Assembly (NCBI GenBank): GCA_045565285.1
Contig: JBJLFR010000018.1
Location: 1-64,000, forward strand
Source: CACIIZ01 sp045565285
GTDB lineage: Bacteria > Pseudomonadota > Alphaproteobacteria > Rhodobacterales > Rhodobacteraceae
Reading direction: 5' to 3'
DNA length: 64,000 nucleotides
Below are positions 26,654 through 34,854 of this stretch, one piece after another (positions within the stretch are counted from its first letter, which is position 1; each line of letters begins with the position of its first letter). A model generated the notes under the pieces. It ran no database searches, was not told the DNA's origin, and was given only the letters and a program-made list of their open reading frames with translations. The position numbers and the translations under genes were made by a program.

Positions 26654-27916
26654 ATGTTAAATCAAATATTAATGCCTGCTCTTTCACCTACTATGTTAGA
26701 AGGTAAATTATCAAAGTGGTTAGTGAAAGAAGGAGATATAATAAAAGCAGGAGATTTACTTGCAGAAATTGAAACTGACAAAGCGATTATGGAATTTGAA
26801 AGTTCTGAAGACGGTATACTAAAAAAAATTCTTATAAAAGAGGGTGTTGAAAATATTAAAGTAAACGAACCTATTGCATTATTAGAAACACCAAAATCTC
26901 AAAAAGAAGAAACCAGTTTAAATAGGGTAGTTGTGGAAAATAAAAATTTTTCTGATAAAGAAAAGGAAAATACTGACATTTTATTAAATAATACAAATAG
27001 CATTCCAAAAAATAATTTTTCGAATACTAAAGATGCAACTATAACACAAGATCGAATTAAGATTTCTCCTCTTGCAAAGAGAATTGCTCTTCAAAACAAT
27101 ATTGATTTTAAAGACTTTAAAGGAACAGGCCCATCTGGCCGTATAGTTAAATCAGATGTTGAAAATTTTATTAAGATCAACAATGTTTCGAATTCATCAT
27201 TAAAACTTAAATCTTCTGTAAAAGAAGAAAAAGATTATATTTTACTTAACCCTATGAGGAAAACTATTGCCGAGCGACTTAGTAAATCAAAAAGAGAAAT
27301 TCCACATTTTTATCTAAGAAAAAAAATTTATATTGATAAATTGTTATTGGCAAGAAAATTATTAAATAAAAAATTAGAATCAAAAAAGATTAAAATTTCT
27401 ATAAATGATATTATTATCAAAGCTATTGCTCACGCTCTATACAATAATCCAAAATGTAACGTGACTTGGGGTGAGGATAGAATAATTAAATCTGGATCAA
27501 CCGATGTAGCTTTAGCAGTTGCAATTGACGATGGTCTTGTAACACCAGTAATAAAAAATATTAAAAACAAAACTCTTTCCGACCTAAGCACAGAAACTAA
27601 ATTAATGATAGAGAGAGCCAAAAATAAAAGATTAAAAGCTGAGGAAATGTTTGGTGGTACAATTACAATTTCCAATTTGGGAATGATGGGAATTGATAAT
27701 TTCGATGCAATAATTAATCCACCACAAGCATCAATTCTTGCCGTAGGCAAAACAGAAGAAGTTGTAGCGTTTGATGAAAATGAAAATGTTGTAAAAAAAA
27801 CTATAATCCATTTAAGTTTGTCATTAGACCATAGAATGATAGATGGTGCGATTGGAGCAAAATTTTTAAATGAAATCGCATCTTTTTTAGAAGAGCCAAT
27901 TAATCTACTAGCCTAA
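26654..27916 (+). CDS. pdhC: Pyruvate dehydrogenase E2 component (dihydrolipoamide acetyltransferase)
   Basis: Core acetyltransferase of the complex, 420 residues: lipoyl domain 1-75 (EIETDKAIMEFESSED), linker, E3-binding domain near residues 132-170 (ISPLAKRIALQNNID, GTGPSGRIVKSDVE) and the catalytic domain with the HRMIDG motif near residue 395. The stop abuts the end of the convergent cysE. No dihydrolipoamide dehydrogenase gene follows. Confidence 0.96.
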   Translation: MLNQILMPALSPTMLEGKLSKWLVKEGDIIKAGDLLAEIETDKAIMEFESSEDGILKKILIKEGVENIKVNEPIALLETPKSQKEETSLNRVVVENKNFSDKEKENTDILLNNTNSIPKNNFSNTKDATITQDRIKISPLAKRIALQNNIDFKDFKGTGPSGRIVKSDVENFIKINNVSNSSLKLKSSVKEEKDYILLNPMRKTIAERLSKSKREIPHFYLRKKIYIDKLLLARKLLNKKLESKKIKISINDIIIKAIAHALYNNPKCNVTWGEDRIIKSGSTDVALAVAIDDGLVTPVIKNIKNKTLSDLSTETKLMIERAKNKRLKAEEMFGGTITISNLGMMGIDNFDAIINPPQASILAVGKTEEVVAFDENENVVKKTIIHLSLSLDHRMIDGAIGAKFLNEIASFLEEPINLLA

Positions 27917-28732
27917 TTAATTATTAGTATTGAGCTTATGATCCATTGATTTTGATGGTGAAATTTCTTTGGGAACTTCACCAACTACTTTAGCAGGTAT
28001 CCCCGCTACTGTTTTTCTTTCTGGAACATCAATTAAAACAACCGAACCAGAAGCAATTTTGGCAGAATTACCTATATTTATATTACCTAAAACTTTTGCA
28101 CCTGCACCTAATAAAACCCCATTTCCAATTTTTGGATGTCTATCTCCCTCTTCTTTCCCAGTTCCCCCCAAAGTAACAGAATGTAAAAGACTTACATTAT
28201 CTCCTACCTTTGCAGTTTCTCCAATAACTATGCCATGTGCGTGATCCATTAAAATACCTTTTCCAATAGATGCAAATGGATGAATATCGACTGAAAATTT
28301 GTTTGAAACTAACATTTGGATTAAATATGCTAAATCTACCTCTCCTTTACTTGAGTAAAAATGTGCAACTCTATAGCATTGCAAAGCTTGAAAACCTTTA
28401 TAATATAAAATTGGGTTAATATAACGAGTGCAGGCTGGATCTCTATCAAAATTTGCTAATATATCTTCACTACAAGAGACTACTATTTCATTATCATTCT
28501 CAATTGCAAAATCAGTGATTTTTCTAAGTTCTACATAATTCAAAAAATCACTATTCAAATTATCTGCAACTAAATTAGATAAACATTCATGTAATGAATT
28601 ATGTGAATTTATTTTTTTATCGAGAAAAAATTTAAGAAGTGGTTCTTTTTTTCTGATCCAAAGTGATTCATCGAGTATTTTTTCCCAAATTTCACTTGTT
28701 TTATTTTTTAAAAGATTTTGTTTTTGATCCAT
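27917..28732 (-). CDS. cysE: Serine O-acetyltransferase
   Basis: Makes O-acetylserine for cysteine synthesis. The 271 residues have the N-terminal helical SATase domain (LHECLSNLVADNL, DPACTRYINPILYYKGFQALQCYR) and a C-terminal left-handed hexapeptide-repeat domain with MDHAHGIVIGETAKVGDNVSLLHSVTLGGTG. It ends one base after pdhC on the opposite strand. Confidence 0.95.
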   Translation of the reverse strand: MDQKQNLLKNKTSEIWEKILDESLWIRKKEPLLKFFLDKKINSHNSLHECLSNLVADNLNSDFLNYVELRKITDFAIENDNEIVVSCSEDILANFDRDPACTRYINPILYYKGFQALQCYRVAHFYSSKGEVDLAYLIQMLVSNKFSVDIHPFASIGKGILMDHAHGIVIGETAKVGDNVSLLHSVTLGGTGKEEGDRHPKIGNGVLLGAGAKVLGNINIGNSAKIASGSVVLIDVPERKTVAGIPAKVVGEVPKEISPSKSMDHKLNTNN

Positions 28733-28787
28733 AAATTACTACCGTAGAAATAAATTAATTATAAAAATAACTCTTCATAAAAAGTTA

Positions 28788-29773
28788 TTAATTAGACCTA
28801 TTTTTTAACGACTTATATAATCTAACATTTTTATTATGTTCTTCAAGATTCATTGAAAAGAAATGTCCCCCTTTACTATTTGAAACATAATAATAGAATT
28901 TTGAATTTAATGGATTTGCAGCTGCCTTCAATGCTGCCTCACCTGGGTTGCAAATTGGATTTGGGGGTAACCCATTTATGGTATAAGTATTGTAATCTGA
29001 GTGTTTTCTTAAGTCAGATTTGGTAAGAGCACGGTTTAAATTACCCTTCCCCATCGTAATACCAAAAATTACTGTTGGATCAGCTTGTAGTCTCATTTTT
29101 TTTCTTAACCGATTATGCAAAACTGAGGAAATTAAATCTAATTCATCATAATTTCCAGATTCTTTTTCAATTATAGAGGCAAGAATAACTAATTCATGGG
29201 TAGAATTTAATATATTGTTATTTGTTCTTTTACCCCAAATATCAACAATTTTTTTTGACTGAGCCTTTCGTATTCTGTTTAGCAAACTTATTCTCTTTTC
29301 TCCTTTTTCATAAAAATAAGTGTCCGGAGCTAAGTAACCTTCTTTTGGAAAATCGGATAAATCTAAAGCACCTGATAATAATTCATTATTTATTAAAGTT
29401 TCAAAAATTATAGAATTAGTCATACCTTCTGGAATTGTAATTCGATTTTGAATTACTTCCCCTGTATTTAGTTTTTTTAATATTTCTTTAATTGATAGTA
29501 CACTAGATATTTTATAGTGACCAGATTTAATAGATTTATCATAATTATATAATGTAGCAAATAACTGAAAAACTTCTTTATTTTTTATCAATCCAATATC
29601 GTATAATTTGTTAGTGATAACTCTTAAAGTATCTCCCTTTTCAATTATTACTGAGTAAAATTCAAAGTTTTCAGAATTAGATTTTGGATTATAATTTTGC
29701 AGTAATTCCAAAATAGGAATCAATGCTAAAAAAAAATAATAGTTATAAAAAAATTAGATAAAATTGTTCGCAT
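28788..29773 (-). CDS. mltG: Endolytic murein transglycosylase MltG, frameshifted in its membrane anchor
   Basis: Cleaves nascent peptidoglycan at the inner membrane. The open part starts at TTG 29723 and holds the LysM-like early domain (VIIEKGDTLRVITNKLYDIGLI) and the catalytic core LASIIEKESGNYDE, DPTVIFG, YNTYTINGLPPNPICNPGEAALKAA. MltG needs a membrane anchor, and one appears just upstream in another frame: ATG at 29773, seven bases after the fabF stop, reads MRTILSNFFITIIFF and would run into LALIPILELLQ if the run of nine A at 29728-29736 had one base more. The true gene is therefore probably 28788-29773. Confidence 0.85.
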
Positions 29774-29780
29774 TTTAGGA

Positions 29781-31037
29781 CTAAATTTTTTTAAAAATTA
29801 AAGATGCATTAGTGCCACCAAATCCAAATGAATTGGAAAGAGCATAATTAATTTTTCTATTAACAGATTTATTTGGTGCAAGGTCTATTTTAGATTCTTT
29901 ATCAATATTATTTAAATTAATAGTTGGTGGTGCTATTTGATCTCTGATAGCTAAAATGCAAAAAATTGCTTCAACAGCTCCTGCTGCTCCTAACAAATGA
30001 CCAATTGAAGATTTTGTAGAGGACATTACTACATTAGGAGTATAATCCCCAAGTAATCTCTCAACAGCGCAAAGTTCAATTGTATCTGCCATTGTAGAAG
30101 TTCCATGGGCATTTATATAATCTATATCTTTATAACTAACCCCTGAAGTATATAGAGCTGCACGCATAGATCTATAACCTCCGTCCCCATCTTCTGAAGG
30201 AGCTGTTATGTGATAGGCATCACCAGATAATCCATATCCAATTATTTCGCAATAAATATTAGCTTTTCTCGCTAATGCATGTTGATACTCTTCTAATACC
30301 AAAACTCCAGCACCTTCCCCCATAACAAATCCATCTCTATCCTTATCATAAGGTCTAGATGCAGATTTTGGTTTATCAGAAAATTTTGTTGATAAAGCTC
30401 TACACGCATTAAATCCTGCAATACCTATTTGAGTAATAGGACTTTCAGATCCACCTGCCAGCATTACATCAGCATCTCCATTAACTATAAGTCTAGCAGC
30501 ATCTCCTATAGAATGTGCACCAGTTGAACATGCTGTTGATACTGCATGATTAGGACCTTTGAAACCATGTCTAATAGAGACTTGACCAGAAATTAAATTT
30601 ATTAAAGCACCTGGAATAAAAAAAGGAGAAACTCTTCTAGGTCCTTTTTCGTGTATTTGTATAGCAGTTTCGGCAATTGAACCAAGTCCTCCGATACCAG
30701 AACCAATAATTACGCCTGTTCTATTTTTATCATTATCAGTAAAAGGTACCCAGCCTGAATCTCTTACAGCCTGTTCAGCTGCTGCTACTCCATAAAGTAT
30801 AAAATTATCAACTTTTCTTTGATCTTTAGCATCCATCCAATCATCTGGATTAAATGTATCGTTAGTACCGTCTCCAAATTTAATTTCACATGCATAATCC
30901 GTAGTATATCCCTCAGTATCAAAACGAGAGATTTTGTTTGCTCCCGAACAACCTTTCAAAATTTTAGTCCATGTACCATCTACGCTACTAGACAAAGGAC
31001 TAACAATACCAAGACCTGTAACAACAACACGTCTCAT
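29781..31037 (-). CDS. fabF: 3-oxoacyl-ACP synthase II
   Basis: Condensing enzyme of fatty acid elongation. The 418 residues have the nucleophile C170 in STACSTGAHS, the histidines in NAHGTSTMADTIE and SSIGHLLGAAG, and the closing NSFGFGGTNASLIF. Upstream is acpP, downstream mltG, the common alphaproteobacterial order. Confidence 0.96.
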   Translation of the reverse strand: MRRVVVTGLGIVSPLSSSVDGTWTKILKGCSGANKISRFDTEGYTTDYACEIKFGDGTNDTFNPDDWMDAKDQRKVDNFILYGVAAAEQAVRDSGWVPFTDNDKNRTGVIIGSGIGGLGSIAETAIQIHEKGPRRVSPFFIPGALINLISGQVSIRHGFKGPNHAVSTACSTGAHSIGDAARLIVNGDADVMLAGGSESPITQIGIAGFNACRALSTKFSDKPKSASRPYDKDRDGFVMGEGAGVLVLEEYQHALARKANIYCEIIGYGLSGDAYHITAPSEDGDGGYRSMRAALYTSGVSYKDIDYINAHGTSTMADTIELCAVERLLGDYTPNVVMSSTKSSIGHLLGAAGAVEAIFCILAIRDQIAPPTINLNNIDKESKIDLAPNKSVNRKINYALSNSFGFGGTNASLIFKKI

Positions 31038-31130
31038 ACTATTTCCTAAAGTTGCAAAGATAAGGATTATTAAATAAATAAAACAATATTTTGAAAAAAA
31101 TGTTATTAATCATGAAAAAGAAAATATAAA

Positions 31131-31367
31131 TTAACTTATTTTCTCTTTTATGAATTTGACAGCGTCACCAAAAGTTTGAATTGTCTCTGCAGCATCGTCA
31201 GGTATTTCAATATCGAATTCTTCTTCAAATGCCATAACTAATTCTACAGTATCTAGACTATCAGCACCAAGGTCATCAATAAATGATGCATCATCTGAAA
31301 CTTTTGTTTCATCAACATTTAAATGCTCTACTACAATTTTTTTTACACGATCTGTTATATCACTCAT
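31131..31367 (-). CDS. acpP: Acyl carrier protein
   Basis: Carries acyl chains on phosphopantetheine at S37 in the DSLDTVE motif. 78 residues, very acidic, typical for AcpP. It has its own probable promoter (31450-31478) and is separated from fabG by an AT-rich hairpin, so it can be made in excess of the enzymes. Confidence 0.97.
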   Translation of the reverse strand: MSDITDRVKKIVVEHLNVDETKVSDDASFIDDLGADSLDTVELVMAFEEEFDIEIPDDAAETIQTFGDAVKFIKEKIS

Positions 31368-31449
31368 ACTACCAACCTCACCTGTTTAAATATTTAATAT
31401 ATCTAATAATTAATACTATGTTAAAAATTTTCATTTAACGAATGGGAGA

Positions 31450-31478
31450 GCTATACACTTGTGTTAAATGATAAGCAA
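31450..31478 (-). promoter_or_regulatory. Probable sigma-70 promoter of acpP
   Basis: On the minus strand TTGCTT (31478-31473) and TATAGC (31455-31450) are 17 bases apart, upstream of acpP in the 152-base fabG-acpP gap. Spacing is ideal and both boxes are close to consensus in an AT-rich background where chance matches are also common. Confidence 0.5.
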
Positions 31479-31515
31479 TATATTTTTAATATTTTTTCAA
31501 AATTAAAAATATATT
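31477..31515 (-). terminator. AT-rich inverted repeat after fabG
   Basis: Arms AATATATTTTTAAT (31477-31490) and ATTAAAAATATATT (31502-31515) are a perfect 14-base match around an 11-base loop, starting five bases after the fabG stop. It may act as a weak terminator or processing site between fabG and acpP. All pairs are A-T, so the RNA hairpin would be only moderately stable. Confidence 0.45.
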
Positions 31516-31519
31516 TCTA

Positions 31520-32254
31520 TTAGCTCATAAACATACCTCCATTAACATGAATTGTTTGCCCAGTAATATAATTAGAAGATGAGGAAGCTAAATAAACTGC
31601 TGAGGAACAAATTTCCATTGGAAGGCCAATACGATTCATTGGAATTCTATTAAGTATAGAATTTATTTGGTTTTCATTTAGTGCATCTGTCATATTTGTC
31701 TTTATAAATCCAGGTGCAATACAATTTACTGTAATACCCCTTGACGCAACTTCCAAAGCAAGAGATTTAGAAAATCCTATGAGACCCGATTTTGATGCGA
31801 CATAGTTCGATTGGCCAGGATTTCCAGTCAATGCGACTATAGATGTAATATTTATAACTCTTCCCCATCTTTTCTTGATCATTCCTCTAATAATACCTCT
31901 AGTTAGTTTCATAACTGAAGTAAGATTTATTAACATAATATTTTCCCATTGTTCATCACTCATCCTCATTAAAAGATTATCTTCAGTTTTTCCTGCATTA
32001 TTTATCAAAATATCTATACCGCCTGATCTGTCCAAATTCGCTGTGAGAGCATTAATATCATTAGCATTTGAGAGATCACATTTATATACTTCACATTCTT
32101 GGTATAAATCTTCTTTTAACGAATTAAGTCTATTACTATCAGTACCACTAATAATAATTTTTGCACCCAGTTCTAAAAAAGACTTAGAAAGTTCTCTTCC
32201 AATTCCACCAGATGCACCTGTAATAAGGACTTTTTTGCCAGAGAGATCAAACAT
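31520..32254 (-). CDS. fabG: 3-oxoacyl-ACP reductase
   Basis: NADPH-dependent reductase of fatty acid synthesis, 244 residues: TGASGGIGRE near residue 13, NNAG near 86, the catalytic serine in ITSIVALTGNPGQSNYVASKSG with YxxxK intact, and the NCIAPGFIKTNM loop. Three bases separate it from fabD. Confidence 0.95.
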   Translation of the reverse strand: MFDLSGKKVLITGASGGIGRELSKSFLELGAKIIISGTDSNRLNSLKEDLYQECEVYKCDLSNANDINALTANLDRSGGIDILINNAGKTEDNLLMRMSDEQWENIMLINLTSVMKLTRGIIRGMIKKRWGRVINITSIVALTGNPGQSNYVASKSGLIGFSKSLALEVASRGITVNCIAPGFIKTNMTDALNENQINSILNRIPMNRIGLPMEICSSAVYLASSSSNYITGQTIHVNGGMFMS

Positions 32255-32257
32255 ATA

Positions 32258-33184
32258 TCAATTCCTTAATTTATCCAAATCTTCAATTTTTGAAACGTTG
32301 GTTTGTTCAATTTTATCAACCGTTCTTTTAATTAAATTACATAAAACCCTACCTGGTCCAATTTCGTAAGTTTTTTTAATTCCATAATTTTGCATATATA
32401 ATACGCTTTCTCTCCATCTGACGCGACCAGTAATTTGTTTAATCAAATTATCCTTTATTTCTTCTATTTTTTGTGTTGGAATTGCATTTATATTTGAAAT
32501 TAAAGGAACTACAGGCTTTTTTACAATGACTTCAGAAATTAAATTAATCATGTTTTCCTGCGCTGGGGTCATCAAAGAACAATGAAAGGGTGCAGAAACT
32601 GGTAATAAAATAGCTCTTTTTGCGCCATAAGATTTTGCATTTTCGCAGATTTTTTCTATTGCTAATCTACTTCCAGATAATACAACTTGTTTAGGTTCAT
32701 TATCATTTGCAATTTCACAAATTCCATCTTCTTTAAAATCATTAATTAATGATTTTATATTATTCAAATTAAGACCTACTATTGCAGCCATGGCTCCAAT
32801 ACCAACTGGTACGGCTTCTTGCATAAAAAGACCTCTCATTTTGAGTAAAGTAGCAGTATCTGCAAGACTAATTGCACCCGTTGCACATAAGGCAGTATAT
32901 TCACCTAAAGAATGACCAGCAACAAATGTTGAATTTTTAATATTAAAACCTTCTATTTCTAAAGTTTTTAAAATTGCAATTGAAGTTGCCATTATTGCAG
33001 GTTGTGCATTTTGAGTTAAAGTTAAATCCTCAATTTTTCCATTAAATATTAAGTTTGATAAAGAAAAACCCAATTCCTCATCAACTTCATCATATACTTT
33101 TTTCGCAATAGGAAAATTTTCTGAGAAGTCCTTTCCCATACCAATATATTGAGAGCCTTGCCCAGGAAATACCAATGAAAGCAA
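32258..33184 (-). CDS. fabD: Malonyl-CoA:ACP transacylase
   Basis: Loads malonate on ACP. The 308 residues have FPGQGSQYIGMG at the N-terminus, the nucleophile S92 in AGHSLGEYT, and SAPFHCSLM with the catalytic histidine near residue 200. First gene of fabD-fabG-acpP-fabF-mltG, divergent from rpsF. Confidence 0.96.
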   Translation of the reverse strand: MLSLVFPGQGSQYIGMGKDFSENFPIAKKVYDEVDEELGFSLSNLIFNGKIEDLTLTQNAQPAIMATSIAILKTLEIEGFNIKNSTFVAGHSLGEYTALCATGAISLADTATLLKMRGLFMQEAVPVGIGAMAAIVGLNLNNIKSLINDFKEDGICEIANDNEPKQVVLSGSRLAIEKICENAKSYGAKRAILLPVSAPFHCSLMTPAQENMINLISEVIVKKPVVPLISNINAIPTQKIEEIKDNLIKQITGRVRWRESVLYMQNYGIKKTYEIGPGRVLCNLIKRTVDKIEQTNVSKIEDLDKLRN

Positions 33185-33244
33185 TTTAATTATCCTAATC
33201 TAGTCAAAAAAATATCGTTATAGTATATAATGGATTTAAGCAAC

Positions 33245-33272
33245 AATATTTCAAAATAAATATTGAAATATT
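33245..33272. promoter_or_regulatory. Perfect inverted repeat between fabD and rpsF
   Basis: AATATTTCAA and TTGAAATATT are separated by eight bases in the 241-base divergent region, about 60 bases before the fabD start. The position fits an operator for the fatty acid operon. Its binding factor, if any, is unknown. Confidence 0.4.
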
Positions 33273-33350
33273 AACAAATTTTTACTCAGAGTGTTAATTA
33301 GCCATAGTTTATTGATATTATCTTATTGTTCATATTTTTAATCATTGTTC

Positions 33351-33378
33351 TTGCATTCCTTGACTTCTTGTTTATAAA
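33351..33378 (+). promoter_or_regulatory. Probable sigma-70 promoter of rpsF-rpsR-rplI
   Basis: TTGCAT (33351-33356) and TATAAA (33373-33378) with a 16-base spacer, 48 bases before the rpsF start. An alternative -35, TTGACT, lies at 33360-33365. Boxes are good, but the background is AT-rich. Confidence 0.4.
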
Positions 33379-33425
33379 AGCGCTAATTAGTATTTAGATT
33401 CAATTTGGAAATCAGGAGATTGATT

Positions 33426-33803
33426 ATGGCTCTATATGAGCATGTTTTTATAGCTAGACAGGATTTATCTAGCATGCAAGCTGAAGAATTAATAAAACAA
33501 TATTCAGATGTATTAAAAGATAATGGTGGTAAAGTTGTTGGACATGAATATTGGGGGTTAAGAACATTAGCCTACAAGATTAATAAAAATAGAAAAGGAC
33601 ACTATTCCCTTATTAAATCTGATAGCCCACCATCAGCGACTCAAGAAATGGAAAGATTAATGAAATTGAATGAAGATATTATGCGAGTGTTGACAATTAA
33701 AGTTAACAATCACGAGAGTGGCCCTTCCATGATGATGCGTGCAAAATCAAAAAATGATGAGTATTCCTCAGAAAAATCAGCAACTAAAGAATTAGTGAAT
33801 TAA
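33426..33803 (+). CDS. rpsF: 30S ribosomal protein S6
   Basis: Binds S18 in the small-subunit platform. Starting at ATG 33426 (MALYEHVF), which has AGGAG eight bases upstream, gives 125 residues; the frame is open seven codons further up but without a ribosome site. Typical segments are ARQDLSSMQAEELIKQY and YWGLRTLAYKINKNRKGHY. Confidence 0.95.
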   Translation: MALYEHVFIARQDLSSMQAEELIKQYSDVLKDNGGKVVGHEYWGLRTLAYKINKNRKGHYSLIKSDSPPSATQEMERLMKLNEDIMRVLTIKVNNHESGPSMMMRAKSKNDEYSSEKSATKELVN

Positions 33804-33823
33804 TTTAATTTGGGACTAAAAAT

Positions 33824-34054
33824 ATGTTAATGAATAAAAATTTTTTTAGAAGAAGAAAATCCTGCCCTTTTTCTTCTCCTTCTTCACCTGAGATAGATTA
33901 TAAAGATGTGAAACTGCTTCAGCGATATATATCAGAACGAGGTAAAATGATACCATCCAGGATTACTGCTGTTTCTTCCTCAAAACAACGTGAATTAAGC
34001 ATTGCTATAAAAAGAGCAAGAGTTTTAGCTCTGTTACCTTTTTCATTAAAATAG
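33824..34054 (+). CDS. rpsR: 30S ribosomal protein S18
   Basis: Platform protein partner of S6. 76 residues, very basic, with FRRRKSCPF, IDYKDVKLLQRYISERGKMIPSRITAVSSSKQRELSIAIKRAR and ALLPF, all standard S18 signature. Two ATGs (33824 and 33830) are possible. Confidence 0.95.
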   Translation: MLMNKNFFRRRKSCPFSSPSSPEIDYKDVKLLQRYISERGKMIPSRITAVSSSKQRELSIAIKRARVLALLPFSLK

Positions 34055-34062
34055 GGTTAGTT

Positions 34063-34758
34063 ATGAAAATTGTTCTATTAGAGCACATTAAAAAATTAGG
34101 TCAAATGGGTGATATAGTAGATGTGAAATCAGGATACGCCAGAAATTTCCTACTTCCGTTTCATAAAGCTTTAAGGGCAACTGAAAAAAATATTAAATAT
34201 TTTGATGAACAAAAAACTGTTTTAAAAGCAAAGAATTTAGAAAACATAAAGGAAGCGGAAAGTGTAAAAGCCAAGCTAGATGGTAAATCATTTATATTAA
34301 TAAGGTCAGCTTCAGATACCGGTGCTCTTTATGGATCTGTTTCTTCTAAAGATATAAAGGAAGTGGCATCTATAGATGGAATTGTTATTTCAAAAAATCA
34401 AATTGCTCTTGAAAAACCTATTAAAGAACTCGGTATTTACAAAATCAGTGTTTTATTACATCCAGACATTTCATCAGAAATATCAATTAATGTTGCAAGA
34501 ACAACTGATGAAGCAAAATTACAAGAAAAAGGTAAAGATTTGAATGATACTAAATTAGTAGAAGTTACAGAAGACAACATTGAAATAAAAAATATGTTTG
34601 ACGATTTATCGATAGCGGAAAAAATTAGTAATGAAGAGATAAATAGTACTAATGAGGGTAATATTGAAGGATCTAATAAGAGTGCCGAAAAAAATGAACA
34701 AAAAGTTGATACCTCCAGTAATTTATCCAATTCAGAAGTAACCGACAGTAAAAAATAA
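34063..34758 (+). CDS. rplI: 50S ribosomal protein L9 with long acidic C-terminal extension
   Basis: Residues 1-150 are L9: MKIVLLEHIKKLGQMGDIVDVKSGYARNFLLP at the N-domain, long connecting helix, and the C-domain GALYGSVSSKDI. The protein continues to 231 residues with an acidic, Asn/Ser/Lys-rich and probably disordered tail, against about 150 in E. coli. Extended L9 tails occur in alphaproteobacteria. Confidence 0.94.
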   Translation: MKIVLLEHIKKLGQMGDIVDVKSGYARNFLLPFHKALRATEKNIKYFDEQKTVLKAKNLENIKEAESVKAKLDGKSFILIRSASDTGALYGSVSSKDIKEVASIDGIVISKNQIALEKPIKELGIYKISVLLHPDISSEISINVARTTDEAKLQEKGKDLNDTKLVEVTEDNIEIKNMFDDLSIAEKISNEEINSTNEGNIEGSNKSAEKNEQKVDTSSNLSNSEVTDSKK

Positions 34759-34784
34759 TCTTAAAAAATTAAAAAAAAACCTAG

Positions 34785-34814
34785 TTATCCACTGAATTAA
34801 CATTCTGTGGATTA
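34785..34814. promoter_or_regulatory. Inverted pair of DnaA-box-like sites upstream of dnaB
   Basis: TTATCCACT (34785-34793) and TGTGGATTA (34806-34814, reverse TAATCCACA) each differ from the TTWTNCACA DnaA box by one base and face each other across 12 bases. They lie 40 to 70 bases before the dnaB start. They could let DnaA control dnaB. The shared core ATCCAC/GTGGAT could equally be a hairpin after rplI. Confidence 0.4.
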
Positions 34815-34854
34815 ATTATTATAGTGTATAGTAAACACCTATATGGAGGTGTTA

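Noticed and set aside
31875..32369. A 164-codon plus-strand frame across fabG and fabD.
   Set aside because: Antisense to two well-supported genes; no recognisable protein features.
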